Shown in pieces: positions 1 to 7,370 of a stretch of 64,000 nucleotides of DNA; within the stretch, counting starts at the first letter, position 1, and each line of letters opens with the position of its first letter. The notes beneath the pieces are model-generated. The model was given only the letters and a program-made list of their open reading frames with translations, searched no databases and had not been told where the DNA came from. This stretch comes from Pseudoxanthomonas daejeonensis (GTDB lineage: Bacteria > Pseudomonadota > Gammaproteobacteria > Xanthomonadales > Xanthomonadaceae), in the NCBI RefSeq assembly GCF_010093205.1, contig NZ_PDWN01000005.1, positions 124,001 to 188,000 on the forward strand, read 5' to 3'. A program made the position numbers and the translations under genes.

Positions 1-674
1 CGGTGGTCGGCAATGCCAACTGCATCCCGCCGCGCGAAGGCTACCTGAAACACCTGCGCGAGCTGTGCACGAAGCACGGCACGCTGCTGATCTTCGACGA
101 GGTGATGACCGGCTTCCGCGTGGCCTTGGGCGGCGCCCAGGCGCACTACGGCATCACCCCGGACCTGAGCACCTTCGGCAAGATCATCGGCGGCGGCATG
201 CCGGTGGGCGCCTACGGCGGCCGCCGCGACCTCATGCAGCAGATCGCACCAGCCGGGCCGATCTACCAGGCCGGCACCCTGTCCGGCAATCCGGTGGCGA
301 TGGCCGCCGGCCTGGCGATGCTGGAACTCATCCAGGCGCCGGGCTTCCACGAGCGCCTGGCCGCGGCCACCGCGTCGCTGTGCGAAGGCCTGGAAGCGGC
401 CGCGCGCGACGCCGGCGTGGCGGTGACCACCACCCGCGTCGGCGCGATGTTCGGGCTGTTCTTCACCGACCAGCAGGTGGAGACCTATGCGCAGGCCACC
501 GCGTGCGACATCGGTGCGTTCAACCGCTTCTTCCACGCCATGCTCGAGCGCGGCGTGTTCCTGGCACCGTCGGCCTACGAGGCCGGTTTCATGTCGAGCG
601 CGCACGACGAGGCGGTGATCGCCGCCACGGTCGAAGCGGCGCGCGAGGCCTTCAAGGTCGCCGGGAAGGCCTGA
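1..674 (+). CDS. hemL: Glutamate-1-semialdehyde 2,1-aminomutase, C-terminal part (truncated by window edge)
   Basis: This is the C-terminal half of a class-III PLP aminotransferase of the glutamate-1-semialdehyde aminomutase type, which makes 5-aminolevulinate for cytosolic tetrapyrrole synthesis. The fragment shows the PLP-contacting Asp in FDEVMTGFR and, about 28 residues later, the Schiff-base Lys in [17 protein letters not shown] (fragment residue 60). The block [15 protein letters not shown] is also typical of HemL. The reading frame is already open at base 1, so the true start lies upstream of the window; about 223 residues of an expected 425 or so are present. It ends at a TGA at 672-674. 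Family assignment is clear; only completeness is missing. Confidence 0.93.
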   Translation, partial: VVGNANCIPPREGYLKHLRELCTKHGTLLIFDEVMTGFRVALGGAQAHYGITPDLSTFGKIIGGGMPVGAYGGRRDLMQQIAPAGPIYQAGTLSGNPVAMAAGLAMLELIQAPGFHERLAAATASLCEGLEAAARDAGVAVTTTRVGAMFGLFFTDQQVETYAQATACDIGAFNRFFHAMLERGVFLAPSAYEAGFMSSAHDEAVIAATVEAAREAFKVAGKA

Positions 675-720
675 GCGCCACGACGCGGCGGGTTTCGCAC
701 CGCGTCGATCCGCCTCCACG

Positions 721-1344
721 ATGATCGCGCCGCGCCTGGAACTTCTGCTGCTCGATTTCGACGGCGTGCTCGCGCGCTACGAACGGGCCTTGCGCTGCGC
801 GCACCTTGCGCAGGTCGCCGGCTGTCCGGCAACCCAGGTCATGCAGGTGCTGTTCTCCTCGGGGCTCGAGCTCGCCTACGACAGCGGCGCGCTGGACACG
901 GCAACCTACCTGCGCCAACTCGGCGAAGGCGTTGGCACGCGCATCGACGAAACAGCCTGGATCGACGCACGCGTCGCCGCCTGCGCGCCGGATCCGCGGA
1001 TCCTGGCGATGGTCGCGGCGGTAGCCCGGCGGTACCCGGTGGCGATCCTGACCAACAACGGCCCGCTGATGGCGCAGGCGATCCCGCGCATCGTCCCGGA
1101 ACTGTTTCCCGCGCTCGACGGCCGCGTGCTGTGCAGTGGCACGCTGGGCGGGCGCAAGCCGCAGGCTACGGTTTACACGCAGGCACTCGAGCGGCTTGGC
1201 GCTCGCGCGGCATCGACGCTGTTCGTCGACGACCTGTTCGTCAACGTGCAGGGCGCGCGCCGCGCCGGCCTGCATGCGGACACGGTCCGCGATGCCCGCT
1301 CGATGCGCCGGGTACTGGCGCGCTTCGGCCTACCGACCGGCTAG
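721..1344 (+). CDS. HAD-superfamily hydrolase (haloacid dehalogenase-like phosphatase)
   Basis: A 207-residue soluble protein with all four HAD motifs. DFDGV near the N terminus holds nucleophile Asp12 and acid/base Asp14. ILTNN holds the motif II Thr111, GRKP holds the motif III Lys146, and FVDDLFVNV holds the Mg-binding Asp170/171. The helical cap lies between residues 20 and 90, the subfamily I arrangement of phosphoglycolate phosphatase/beta-phosphoglucomutase-like enzymes. The substrate cannot be told from sequence. It starts 46 bp after hemL on the same strand and may share its transcript. The downstream argD-like gene is convergent. Confidence 0.85.
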   Translation: MIAPRLELLLLDFDGVLARYERALRCAHLAQVAGCPATQVMQVLFSSGLELAYDSGALDTATYLRQLGEGVGTRIDETAWIDARVAACAPDPRILAMVAAVARRYPVAILTNNGPLMAQAIPRIVPELFPALDGRVLCSGTLGGRKPQATVYTQALERLGARAASTLFVDDLFVNVQGARRAGLHADTVRDARSMRRVLARFGLPTG

Positions 1345-1462
1345 CGTTCCCGGCCCAGCCCGCCGCGGGTCCACGCAGGCGATGGCGCGGCCACTCTCGC
1401 AGGCGATCCTGGCCCGGGCTTTTCGTCGACCAGGATCGCGCGGACGCCTGGTCGCCCGCCGC

Positions 1463-2707
1463 TCAGCGGCCGGCGAGTGCGGCGACGGCCGCCCGAAGCC
1501 GCGTGAGGCCCTCGGCGACGTCCGCATCGGTGATGTTCAGCGCCGGCACCAGGCGCAGCACGTCCGGGCCGGCCTGCAGCAACAGCAGGCCATGAGCGGC
1601 GGCATGGTCGAGGATTTCGCCGGCGCGCCCGGCGAACGCGGGCTTGAGCACCGCGCCGAGCATCAGGCCGCGACCGCGCACCTGCCCGAAGAGATCGAAC
1701 TCCGCACCGATCGCCAGCAAACCCTCGCGCAACGCCTGCGACTGCCGCGACACGTTCGATGCGACCTGCGCCGAGGCGATCTTGCGCAGCGCGACCCGGG
1801 CCACCGCCGCGGCCAGCGGGTTGCCGCCGAACGTGGTGCCGTGCGCGCCGAACTGCATGGCCTGGGCGACCTTCGGCCCGGCCAGCATCGCGCCGATCGG
1901 GAAGCCGCCGCCCAGCGCCTTGGCCAGGGTGACGATGTCCGGCACCACGCCATCCTGCCAGTGCGCGAACAGGGTCCCGGTACGGCCCATCCCGGCCTGG
2001 ATCTCGTCCAGCACCAGCAGCGCGCCGTGGTGGTCGCACAGCGCGCGCACCTGCTGCAGGAAACCGGACGCGGCCGGCATCACCCCGCCCTCGCCCTGCA
2101 CCGGCTCGAGCATCACCGCGGCCACGTCGCCGGCGGCCATCGCCGTTTCCAGCTGGGTGATGTCGTTGAAATCGACGTAGCGGAAGCCGCCTGGCAGCGG
2201 TTCGTAGCCGTCCTGGTACTTGGGCTGCGCGGTGGCGGTGACCGCCGCCAGGGTGCGCCCGTGGAAACTGCCGCGGAAGGTGACGATCACCCGCTGCTGC
2301 GGCGGCCGGCCCTGCGACGCGGCCCACTTGCGCACCAGCTTGATCGCCGCCTCGTTGGCCTCGGCGCCGGAATTGCACAGGAACACGCGCTCGGCGAAGC
2401 GGCTGGCGGTGACCAGCTCCTCGGCCAGGCGCAGCGGCGGCTCGCTGTAGAAGATGTTGCTGGTGTGCCACAGCTTGCCGGCCTGCTCGACCAGGGCCGC
2501 ATGCAGGTCCGGGTCGTTGTGGCCCAGCCCGCACACGGCGATCCCGGCTGCGAAATCGACGTACTCGCGACCTTCGCTATCCCACAGGCGCGCGCCCTGG
2601 CCTCGCTCCAGCACCAGCTCGCGCGGGCGGTAGACGGGCAGGTAGTAGTGGCGGCCGAGATCGAGCAGCGCGGCGGTGTCGCCGGCGGGCAGCGTCGTAT
2701 CGTTCAT
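1463..2707 (-). CDS. argD: Acetylornithine aminotransferase family protein (class III PLP)
   Basis: A 414-residue class-III aminotransferase. The PLP Asp is in LDEIQAGMGRTG (Asp234) and the Schiff-base Lys in LAKALGGGFPIGA (Lys263). SFHGRT at 147-152 and the N-terminal HYYLPVYRPRELVLERGQG block resemble ArgD/AstC enzymes, which use N-acetylornithine or succinylornithine with 2-oxoglutarate in arginine biosynthesis or catabolism. The open frame extends 104 codons further upstream, but that part is Arg/Ala-rich and not family-like. The ATG at 2705-2707 gives the usual length; its Shine-Dalgarno sequence is poor. No other arg gene is nearby, so whether it is biosynthetic ArgD, the succinylornithine enzyme or an omega-amino-acid aminotransferase is open. 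Confidence 0.85.
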   Translation of the reverse strand: MNDTTLPAGDTAALLDLGRHYYLPVYRPRELVLERGQGARLWDSEGREYVDFAAGIAVCGLGHNDPDLHAALVEQAGKLWHTSNIFYSEPPLRLAEELVTASRFAERVFLCNSGAEANEAAIKLVRKWAASQGRPPQQRVIVTFRGSFHGRTLAAVTATAQPKYQDGYEPLPGGFRYVDFNDITQLETAMAAGDVAAVMLEPVQGEGGVMPAASGFLQQVRALCDHHGALLVLDEIQAGMGRTGTLFAHWQDGVVPDIVTLAKALGGGFPIGAMLAGPKVAQAMQFGAHGTTFGGNPLAAAVARVALRKIASAQVASNVSRQSQALREGLLAIGAEFDLFGQVRGRGLMLGAVLKPAFAGRAGEILDHAAAHGLLLLQAGPDVLRLVPALNITDADVAEGLTRLRAAVAALAGR

Positions 2708-2850
2708 GGTGATGGCGGTGATCCGTGGAGGGCGCCGACGGCTGCCGGCGCGGCCATTATCGCTCCCCAGCGCGCCATGCAGTGCAAGGCAACCGGCCAC
2801 TCCATGGCGCCGGGCTTGCCCGGCTGCCTCACGGGTCCGGGCTGCTTCCG

Positions 2851-2880
2851 ACCGGGAGCAGCGGGGCGAGCCCCGCTCCA
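2851..2880. repeat. Short GC-rich REP-like hairpin between argD and gloA
   Basis: AGCGGGGC (2860-2867) and GCCCCGCT (2870-2877) form an 8-bp perfect stem with a 2-nt loop, flanked by GGAGC and CTCC that extend the pairing. It lies in the 193-bp gap between two leftward genes. The GGAGCGGGG core resembles the short extragenic palindromes common in xanthomonad genomes. A T-tract is absent, so it does not look like an intrinsic terminator. Confidence 0.5.
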
Positions 2881-2900
2881 CGCAACCCCGGAGGCGCGCC

Positions 2901-3338
2901 TCACCAGCTGCCTGTGTTCGGCATCGACGTCCACGGCTCAGCCGGCGGCAGCGCGGCGCCCTTCTGCAGCAGCTCGATCGAAATGAGGTCGGGCGTGCGC
3001 ACGAAGGCCATGCGGCCATCGCGCGGTGGGCGGTTGATGGTCACGCCCAGCGACTGCAGGTGCGCGCAGAGCGCGTAGATGTCGTCGACCTCGAAGGCCA
3101 GGTGGCCGAAGTTGCGGGCGCTGCCGTAATCCTCGACCGGGGAACCATCGGCCGACGGCCAGTTGTACGTCAGCTCCACCTCGGCCTCGGGGTTTTCCGG
3201 GGCACCGAAATAGACCAGGGTGAAGCGACCGGCCTCGTTGTCCATGCGCCGGGTCTGCCGCAGTCCCAGCCCTTCGGTGAAGAAGCGGCCGGTCGCTTCC
3301 AGGTCATGGACGCGGATCATCGCGTGCAGGTACTTCAT
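2901..3338 (-). CDS. gloA: Lactoylglutathione lyase (glyoxalase I, VOC family)
   Basis: A 145-residue vicinal-oxygen-chelate protein matching glyoxalase I in length and layout. The four metal ligands of the family are in place: His5 (YLHAMIRV), Glu55 (EVELTYNW), His79 ([10 protein letters not shown]) and Glu122 (SIELLQ). It isomerises the hemithioacetal of methylglyoxal and glutathione to S-lactoylglutathione in the cytosol. The start is the ATG at 3336-3338, directly on the first conserved motif. Upstream lies a long inverted repeat separating it from the SDR gene, so it is probably transcribed on its own. Confidence 0.93.
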   Translation of the reverse strand: MKYLHAMIRVHDLEATGRFFTEGLGLRQTRRMDNEAGRFTLVYFGAPENPEAEVELTYNWPSADGSPVEDYGSARNFGHLAFEVDDIYALCAHLQSLGVTINRPPRDGRMAFVRTPDLISIELLQKGAALPPAEPWTSMPNTGSW

Positions 3339-3641
3339 GGTGGCGCTCCGGTGGGGTCAGGCCGCCATTTTGCAGGACGCACCCGCCGACATGGCGATGC
3401 GGCGATCACGCGGTGTCGCCAGTGCCGAGTCGTGGCTGTCGCGGCCTGGAGTCCGCCGTCCGCATCGCCCACTTCTGTAGGAGCGGGCATGACCGCGACA
3501 CCGAGGCAGTCGGCGATGCTGAAGCCCCGTTTATCCGAAGCTCTCTCAAGCCACGCCGTCGTGGTTGCGAGCGCGTCGGTGTCGCGGTCATGCCCGCTCC
3601 TACCCACAACTGTCGAAGCGTCACTTCGCGCCGGGAAAGGC
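3339..3641. other. Intergenic region (303 bp) with a long inverted repeat
   Basis: No gene is seen between the SDR gene (stop at 3642) and gloA (start at 3338), both leftward. Most of the space is taken by a pair of 28-nt inverted repeat units described separately. Reading frames through the region are Arg/Ser-rich and have no ribosome binding site, so they are not called. Confidence 0.6.
3477..3603. repeat. 28-nt perfect inverted repeat (REP-like pair)
   Basis: The 28 bases at 3477-3504, beginning GTAGGAGCGGGCATGACC, recur as an exact reverse complement at 3576-3603, separated by 71 bp. Each unit contains the short palindromic core GCGGGCATGACCGC. The start GTAGGAGCGG resembles extragenic palindromes that occur in many copies in Lysobacter/Xanthomonas-type genomes (recalled, not searched). 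As RNA the pair would fold into a long stem-loop between the SDR and gloA genes, which could stop transcription or shield mRNA ends. Confidence 0.85.
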
Positions 3642-4460
3642 TCAATCCAGGAACAGATCCGGCAGCAGCGGTTGCGACGGGTCCACCGCATACCCGGACA
3701 GGTCGGTGACGCCGGCTTCTGCCAGCACTTCGTCGTCGATCAGGAATCGTCCGGTGAAACCGCGCGCCGGGCGCACCAGCACTTCGCGCGCGGCGTCGGC
3801 CATGATTTCCGGCCGGCGTCCGTTGGCGATGCTCACCCCGGGGATCATGTTCAGCGCATCGGTACCGATCAGCGTGCGCGGCCACAGCGCGTTCACCGCC
3901 ACGCCCTGCGGACCGAATTCGGCGGCCAGGCCCAGGGTGACGAAGCTCATCCCCATCTTGGCCAGCGTGTAGCCGGTGTGCGGGCCCCACCATTTCGGAT
4001 CCAGCGAAGGCGGCGGCGCCAGGGTAAGGATGTGCGGATTGGGCGCCTGCAGCAGGTAGGGAAGACAGGCCCGCGCGCACAGGTAGCTGCCGCGCGCGTT
4101 GACCTGCTGCATCAGGTCGAAGCGCTTCATCGGCGTGTCCAGCGTGCCGCGCAGCCAGATCGCGCTGGCGTTGTTGACCAGGATGTCGATGCCGCCGAAC
4201 GCATCGACCGTGGCGGCGACGGCCGCGTTGACCTGGTCTTCCTCGCGGATGTCGCATTTCAGCGCCAGGCCCTGGCCGCCGGCGGCGATCACCGCTTCGG
4301 CCGCCTGGTGGATGGTGCCGGGCAGCTTCGGGTTGGGCACCGAGGACTTGGAGGCGATGGCCACGTTGGCGCCGTCGCGCGCCGCGCGCAGGGCGATCGC
4401 CAGGCCGATGCCGCGCGAGGCGCCGGTGATGAAGAGGGTCTTGCCGGCCAGGGTGGTCAT
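3642..4460 (-). CDS. HSDL2-like short-chain dehydrogenase/reductase
   Basis: A 272-residue SDR. The Rossmann cofactor motif TGASRGIG is at 12-19, NNAS at 96-99 and the catalytic YTLAK at Tyr164/Lys168. The stretch PPPSLDPKW...GYTLAKMGMS and VAVNALWPRT closely resembles hydroxysteroid dehydrogenase-like 2 (HSDL2) proteins, whose physiological substrate is poorly defined. The residue where HSDL2 proteins usually have the catalytic Ser is Ala148 (TLAPP); Ser152 four residues on might replace it. The start is the ATG at 4458-4460, directly before the Rossmann strand. An in-frame ATG 36 bp upstream (4494-4496) is an alternative. Confidence 0.82.
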   Translation of the reverse strand: MTTLAGKTLFITGASRGIGLAIALRAARDGANVAIASKSSVPNPKLPGTIHQAAEAVIAAGGQGLALKCDIREEDQVNAAVAATVDAFGGIDILVNNASAIWLRGTLDTPMKRFDLMQQVNARGSYLCARACLPYLLQAPNPHILTLAPPPSLDPKWWGPHTGYTLAKMGMSFVTLGLAAEFGPQGVAVNALWPRTLIGTDALNMIPGVSIANGRRPEIMADAAREVLVRPARGFTGRFLIDDEVLAEAGVTDLSGYAVDPSQPLLPDLFLD

Positions 4461-4681
4461 CGGAGTGCCTGCGGGACGAAGTGCGGTTGCCTTCATTGTC
4501 GCCCGGAACGGTGTTCCGGCAGGGGCCGGCGTCGGCCGCAGGGCATGCCATCGGCAAGGCGCCGGTCCGCGCGCCCTGGCTGGGCGACCCGCCGGGGCCC
4601 ACCCTGCGCCTACCGCAAACGCGGCCCGCTGGCGATCGGTCCAGCCATCCGCGCTTAAGGCGGGCGCGGGTTGCCGCCTCT

Positions 4682-4687
4682 TATAAT
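4682..4687 (+). promoter_or_regulatory. Consensus -10 element, predicted leaderless start for the DedA/PAP2 gene
   Basis: A perfect TATAAT lies at 4682-4687, only 7 nt before the ATG at 4695. Initiation normally falls 6-8 nt after the hexamer, so the transcript would begin at or next to the start codon. No Shine-Dalgarno sequence fits between them. No TTGACA-like -35 is seen at the usual spacing. Confidence 0.55.
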
Positions 4688-4694
4688 CGGCGCC

Positions 4695-6797
4695 ATGGAA
4701 TCCTCGTGGATGGACGCTGTTCTGGCGTGGATCGGGAACCACCCCATCCTCGCCGGTGCGGTGATCTTCGCCATCGCCTTCTGTGACGCCCTCATCGTGG
4801 TGGGCGCGATCGTGCCGGCGCTGCCGCTGCTGTTCGCGGTCGGCGTGCTGATCGGCATGGGCGAAATCAATGGCCCCTACGCGGTGGCCTGCGCGACCGT
4901 GGGCGCCTTCCTCGGCGATGGCCTGAGCTACTGGGTCGGCCGGCGCTGGGGCGGGCAACTGCACGGCGTGTGGCCGTTCCGCCGCTATCCGCAGCTGCTC
5001 GGTCGCGGCGAGATCCTGTTCCGGCGCAACGCCTTCACCAGCATCCTGGCCGCGCGCTACGTCGGGGCGGTGCGTCCCTTCGTGCCGGCGATCGCCGGCA
5101 TGTCACGCATGCCGTTGCGCCGCTATTTCCTCGCCAGCGGCGTGGCCTGCCTGTCCTGGGGCCTGCTGTTCCTGGCACCGGGCTGGGTACTCGGCCGCGC
5201 CTACGACGCGATCGCCGCGGTCGCCGGCCACCTGGTGATCGTGCTCGGGCTGCTGCTGGTGGTCCTGGCCGTGGCCTGGGCCTGGGTGCTCTACACCTAT
5301 CGCTGGTTCGCCGACCATGCCGATTCGCTGCTGGCCCGCGCACTGGACTGGTCGCACCGGCATCCGGTGATGGGCCGGCATTCGGCTGCCGTTTTCGATC
5401 CGGCACACCGCGAATCGACCTCGCTGGCGTTGCTGGCGGTGCTGCTGCTGGCCATCGGCTGGGCGTGGTTCGCTCTGGTGCTGGTGGTGGTCGGCCATGG
5501 CGAACCGCTGGCGCTGGACCTGGCCGTGCACCAGGCGATGCTGGCCCTGCGCAATCCGCTGGCCGACTATCCGATGGCCGCGCTGGCCTCGCTCGGCGAC
5601 TGGCCGGTGCTGGCGCCGGCCTGCACCCTGGTGCTGCTGTACTTCATCTGGCGCCAGCGCTGGATGGCGGCGGCGCACTGGCTGGCGGCGCTGGCGTTCG
5701 GCCTGGCCCTGACCTGGCTGCTGGGCACCACCGTGGACGTGGTGCGCCCGCCCGGCGCGAGCAGCGGCTTCGGCTTTCCTTCGATCGCGGTGACCATGGC
5801 GACCATCGCGTTCGGCTTCTTCGCGGTGCTGATCGCGCGCGAGCTGCCGGGCCGCGACCGGGTCTGGCCCTACCTGGTCTCGGGCGTGACCGTGGCGATC
5901 ATCGGGTTCGCGCGCCTGTACCTGGGCGCGCACTGGCTCAGCGACGTGATCGGCGGGATGCTGCTGGGCATCGTCTGGCTGCTGGTGCTGGGCATCGCCT
6001 ATCGCCGGCGTTTCAACCGCTCGTTCTGGGTCAAGCCGGTGGCGTGGGTGTTCTACGGCTCCTTCGCCGCCGCCGCGCTGTGGTACGCGCCGCGCAATGT
6101 GGAAGCCAAGCTGGCCAAGTTCGAGCCACCGCCGGCGCTGCCGGTCCTGGCGGACCTGGAGGACTGGTGGAGCCACGAATGGATGCTGCAGCCGGCACGC
6201 CGCAACGAATTCGACGACGAGCTGCGCTGGCCGCTGGACGTGCAGGTCGCCGGCCCGCTGGCGCCGGTGCAGGCGCGGCTTGAAGCCGACGGCTGGCGGA
6301 TGCAGCCCCAGGCGCGCTGGGTGCAGGCGGTGACGCTGCTGGACACCGACGGCGATCCGGACGAAGTCCCGGTCCTTCCCGCGACGCTGGATGCGCGCAC
6401 CGAAGCTTTGCTGATGATCCGCGACGTGCCCGGCCAGCAGGTGCGCCACGTGCTGCGGCTGTGGCCGACGCCGGTGCAGCTGCAGCCAGGCGACGTGCCG
6501 CTGTGGGTGGGCACCGCGCAGACCCTGCATTTCCACCACGAACTCGGCCTGGTCGTGACCTGGCGGCCGCAGCGCGGCGCCGATCCGGCGCTGGACAAGG
6601 CCATCGCCTCGCTGGCCGACCTGCCGCACGCGGTGGCGCCGCACCCGGGTTCCAAGCTGCCGGTGCTGCGCGTGATGACCGAAGGCCTCGACGCGCAGGC
6701 GCCCGCTACGCCTCCTCGTCCATCCACTCCAGCAACCGGTCCAGGCGCCGGTGCGGATCATCTTCCTGCAGCAGCGCCAGGCGCTGCTCGTCGGTAA
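4695..6797 (+). CDS. DedA-PAP2-LssY three-part membrane protein
   Basis: A 700-residue polytopic inner-membrane protein. Residues about 15-200 are a DedA/SNARE-associated domain, a family linked to lipid-carrier or phospholipid flipping; the typical block ILAARYVGAVRPFVPAIAG is at 117-135. Residues about 240-440 are a PAP2-type phosphatase domain, and the soluble rest resembles the LssY C-terminal domain. In the PAP2 part the third motif is intact (R407-X5-H413-X3-D417), and RP is at 351-352. The second motif reads FPSIAVTMA where PSGH is expected, so its catalytic His is missing. The ATG at 4695 is preferred over a TTG 24 bp upstream because of the -10 box. Its last 92 bp overlap the convergent Lon-domain gene. 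Confidence 0.85.
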   Translation: MESSWMDAVLAWIGNHPILAGAVIFAIAFCDALIVVGAIVPALPLLFAVGVLIGMGEINGPYAVACATVGAFLGDGLSYWVGRRWGGQLHGVWPFRRYPQLLGRGEILFRRNAFTSILAARYVGAVRPFVPAIAGMSRMPLRRYFLASGVACLSWGLLFLAPGWVLGRAYDAIAAVAGHLVIVLGLLLVVLAVAWAWVLYTYRWFADHADSLLARALDWSHRHPVMGRHSAAVFDPAHRESTSLALLAVLLLAIGWAWFALVLVVVGHGEPLALDLAVHQAMLALRNPLADYPMAALASLGDWPVLAPACTLVLLYFIWRQRWMAAAHWLAALAFGLALTWLLGTTVDVVRPPGASSGFGFPSIAVTMATIAFGFFAVLIARELPGRDRVWPYLVSGVTVAIIGFARLYLGAHWLSDVIGGMLLGIVWLLVLGIAYRRRFNRSFWVKPVAWVFYGSFAAAALWYAPRNVEAKLAKFEPPPALPVLADLEDWWSHEWMLQPARRNEFDDELRWPLDVQVAGPLAPVQARLEADGWRMQPQARWVQAVTLLDTDGDPDEVPVLPATLDARTEALLMIRDVPGQQVRHVLRLWPTPVQLQPGDVPLWVGTAQTLHFHHELGLVVTWRPQRGADPALDKAIASLADLPHAVAPHPGSKLPVLRVMTEGLDAQAPATPPRPSTPATGPGAGADHLPAAAPGAARR

Positions 6798-7314
6798 CCG
6801 GAAGCAGTTCGGCCAGCCGCCAGCCGACCCAGGACGCATCCTCGAGCTGGCGCAGGTTGGCGGTGGCATGCCCCAGGTCGGGATACTCGCCGCCGACCTT
6901 GTCCAGCAGCTCGGCCAGCAGGGTCGCCAGCGCGGCGTGCTGGGGTTGCAACGGCACAACGCCGGCCTCATCGCACCACTGGACGTCGCCGACCAGCAGG
7001 CCGTTGTCGCGCACGCGGGTGCGGGCCACGCGGAAGCGGCGCAACCCGCGCACCTGCAGGGTCAGCAGGCCGTTGCGGTCGCTGCCGAAGTCCTCGATCT
7101 GCGCTTCCACGCCGTACGCCGCCGGAATGGCCGGCTCGCCGGTCTCTTCGCCTTCGAGGATCAGGCAGATGCCGAAACCCTGCCCGCTGCGGCCGCATTC
7201 GGCCACCAGGTCCAGGTAGCGCCGCTCGAACACGCGCAGGCCCAGCGGCGCACCCGGCAGCAGCACCGTATGCAGCGGGAACAGCGGCAGCGTTTCGTTG
7301 TCGGTCACGGGCAT
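6706..7314 (-). CDS. LON substrate-binding domain protein (ATP-independent)
   Basis: A 202-residue soluble protein that consists only of the N-terminal substrate-recognition domain of Lon protease. The family signature LPLFPLHTVLLPGAPLGLRV is at the N terminus, followed by FERRYLDLVAEC. There is no AAA+ or Ser/Lys protease part, so it is not a protease itself. Such stand-alone domains are widespread in proteobacteria and of unknown role, possibly as substrate adaptors. The start ATG (7312-7314) abuts the motif. Its 3' end overlaps the end of the DedA/PAP2 gene tail-to-tail by 92 bp. Confidence 0.88.
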   Translation of the reverse strand: MPVTDNETLPLFPLHTVLLPGAPLGLRVFERRYLDLVAECGRSGQGFGICLILEGEETGEPAIPAAYGVEAQIEDFGSDRNGLLTLQVRGLRRFRVARTRVRDNGLLVGDVQWCDEAGVVPLQPQHAALATLLAELLDKVGGEYPDLGHATANLRQLEDASWVGWRLAELLPVTDEQRLALLQEDDPHRRLDRLLEWMDEEA

Positions 7315-7370
7315 GGCATCAGGGTAGCGCGTGGTGCGTGGCGATGCGTCATGGCCGCATCACCCGCCGT

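Noticed and set aside
1136-2986. 616-codon open frame on the plus strand
   Set aside because: Antisense to the argD-family gene, which has the PLP Lys and Asp in place.
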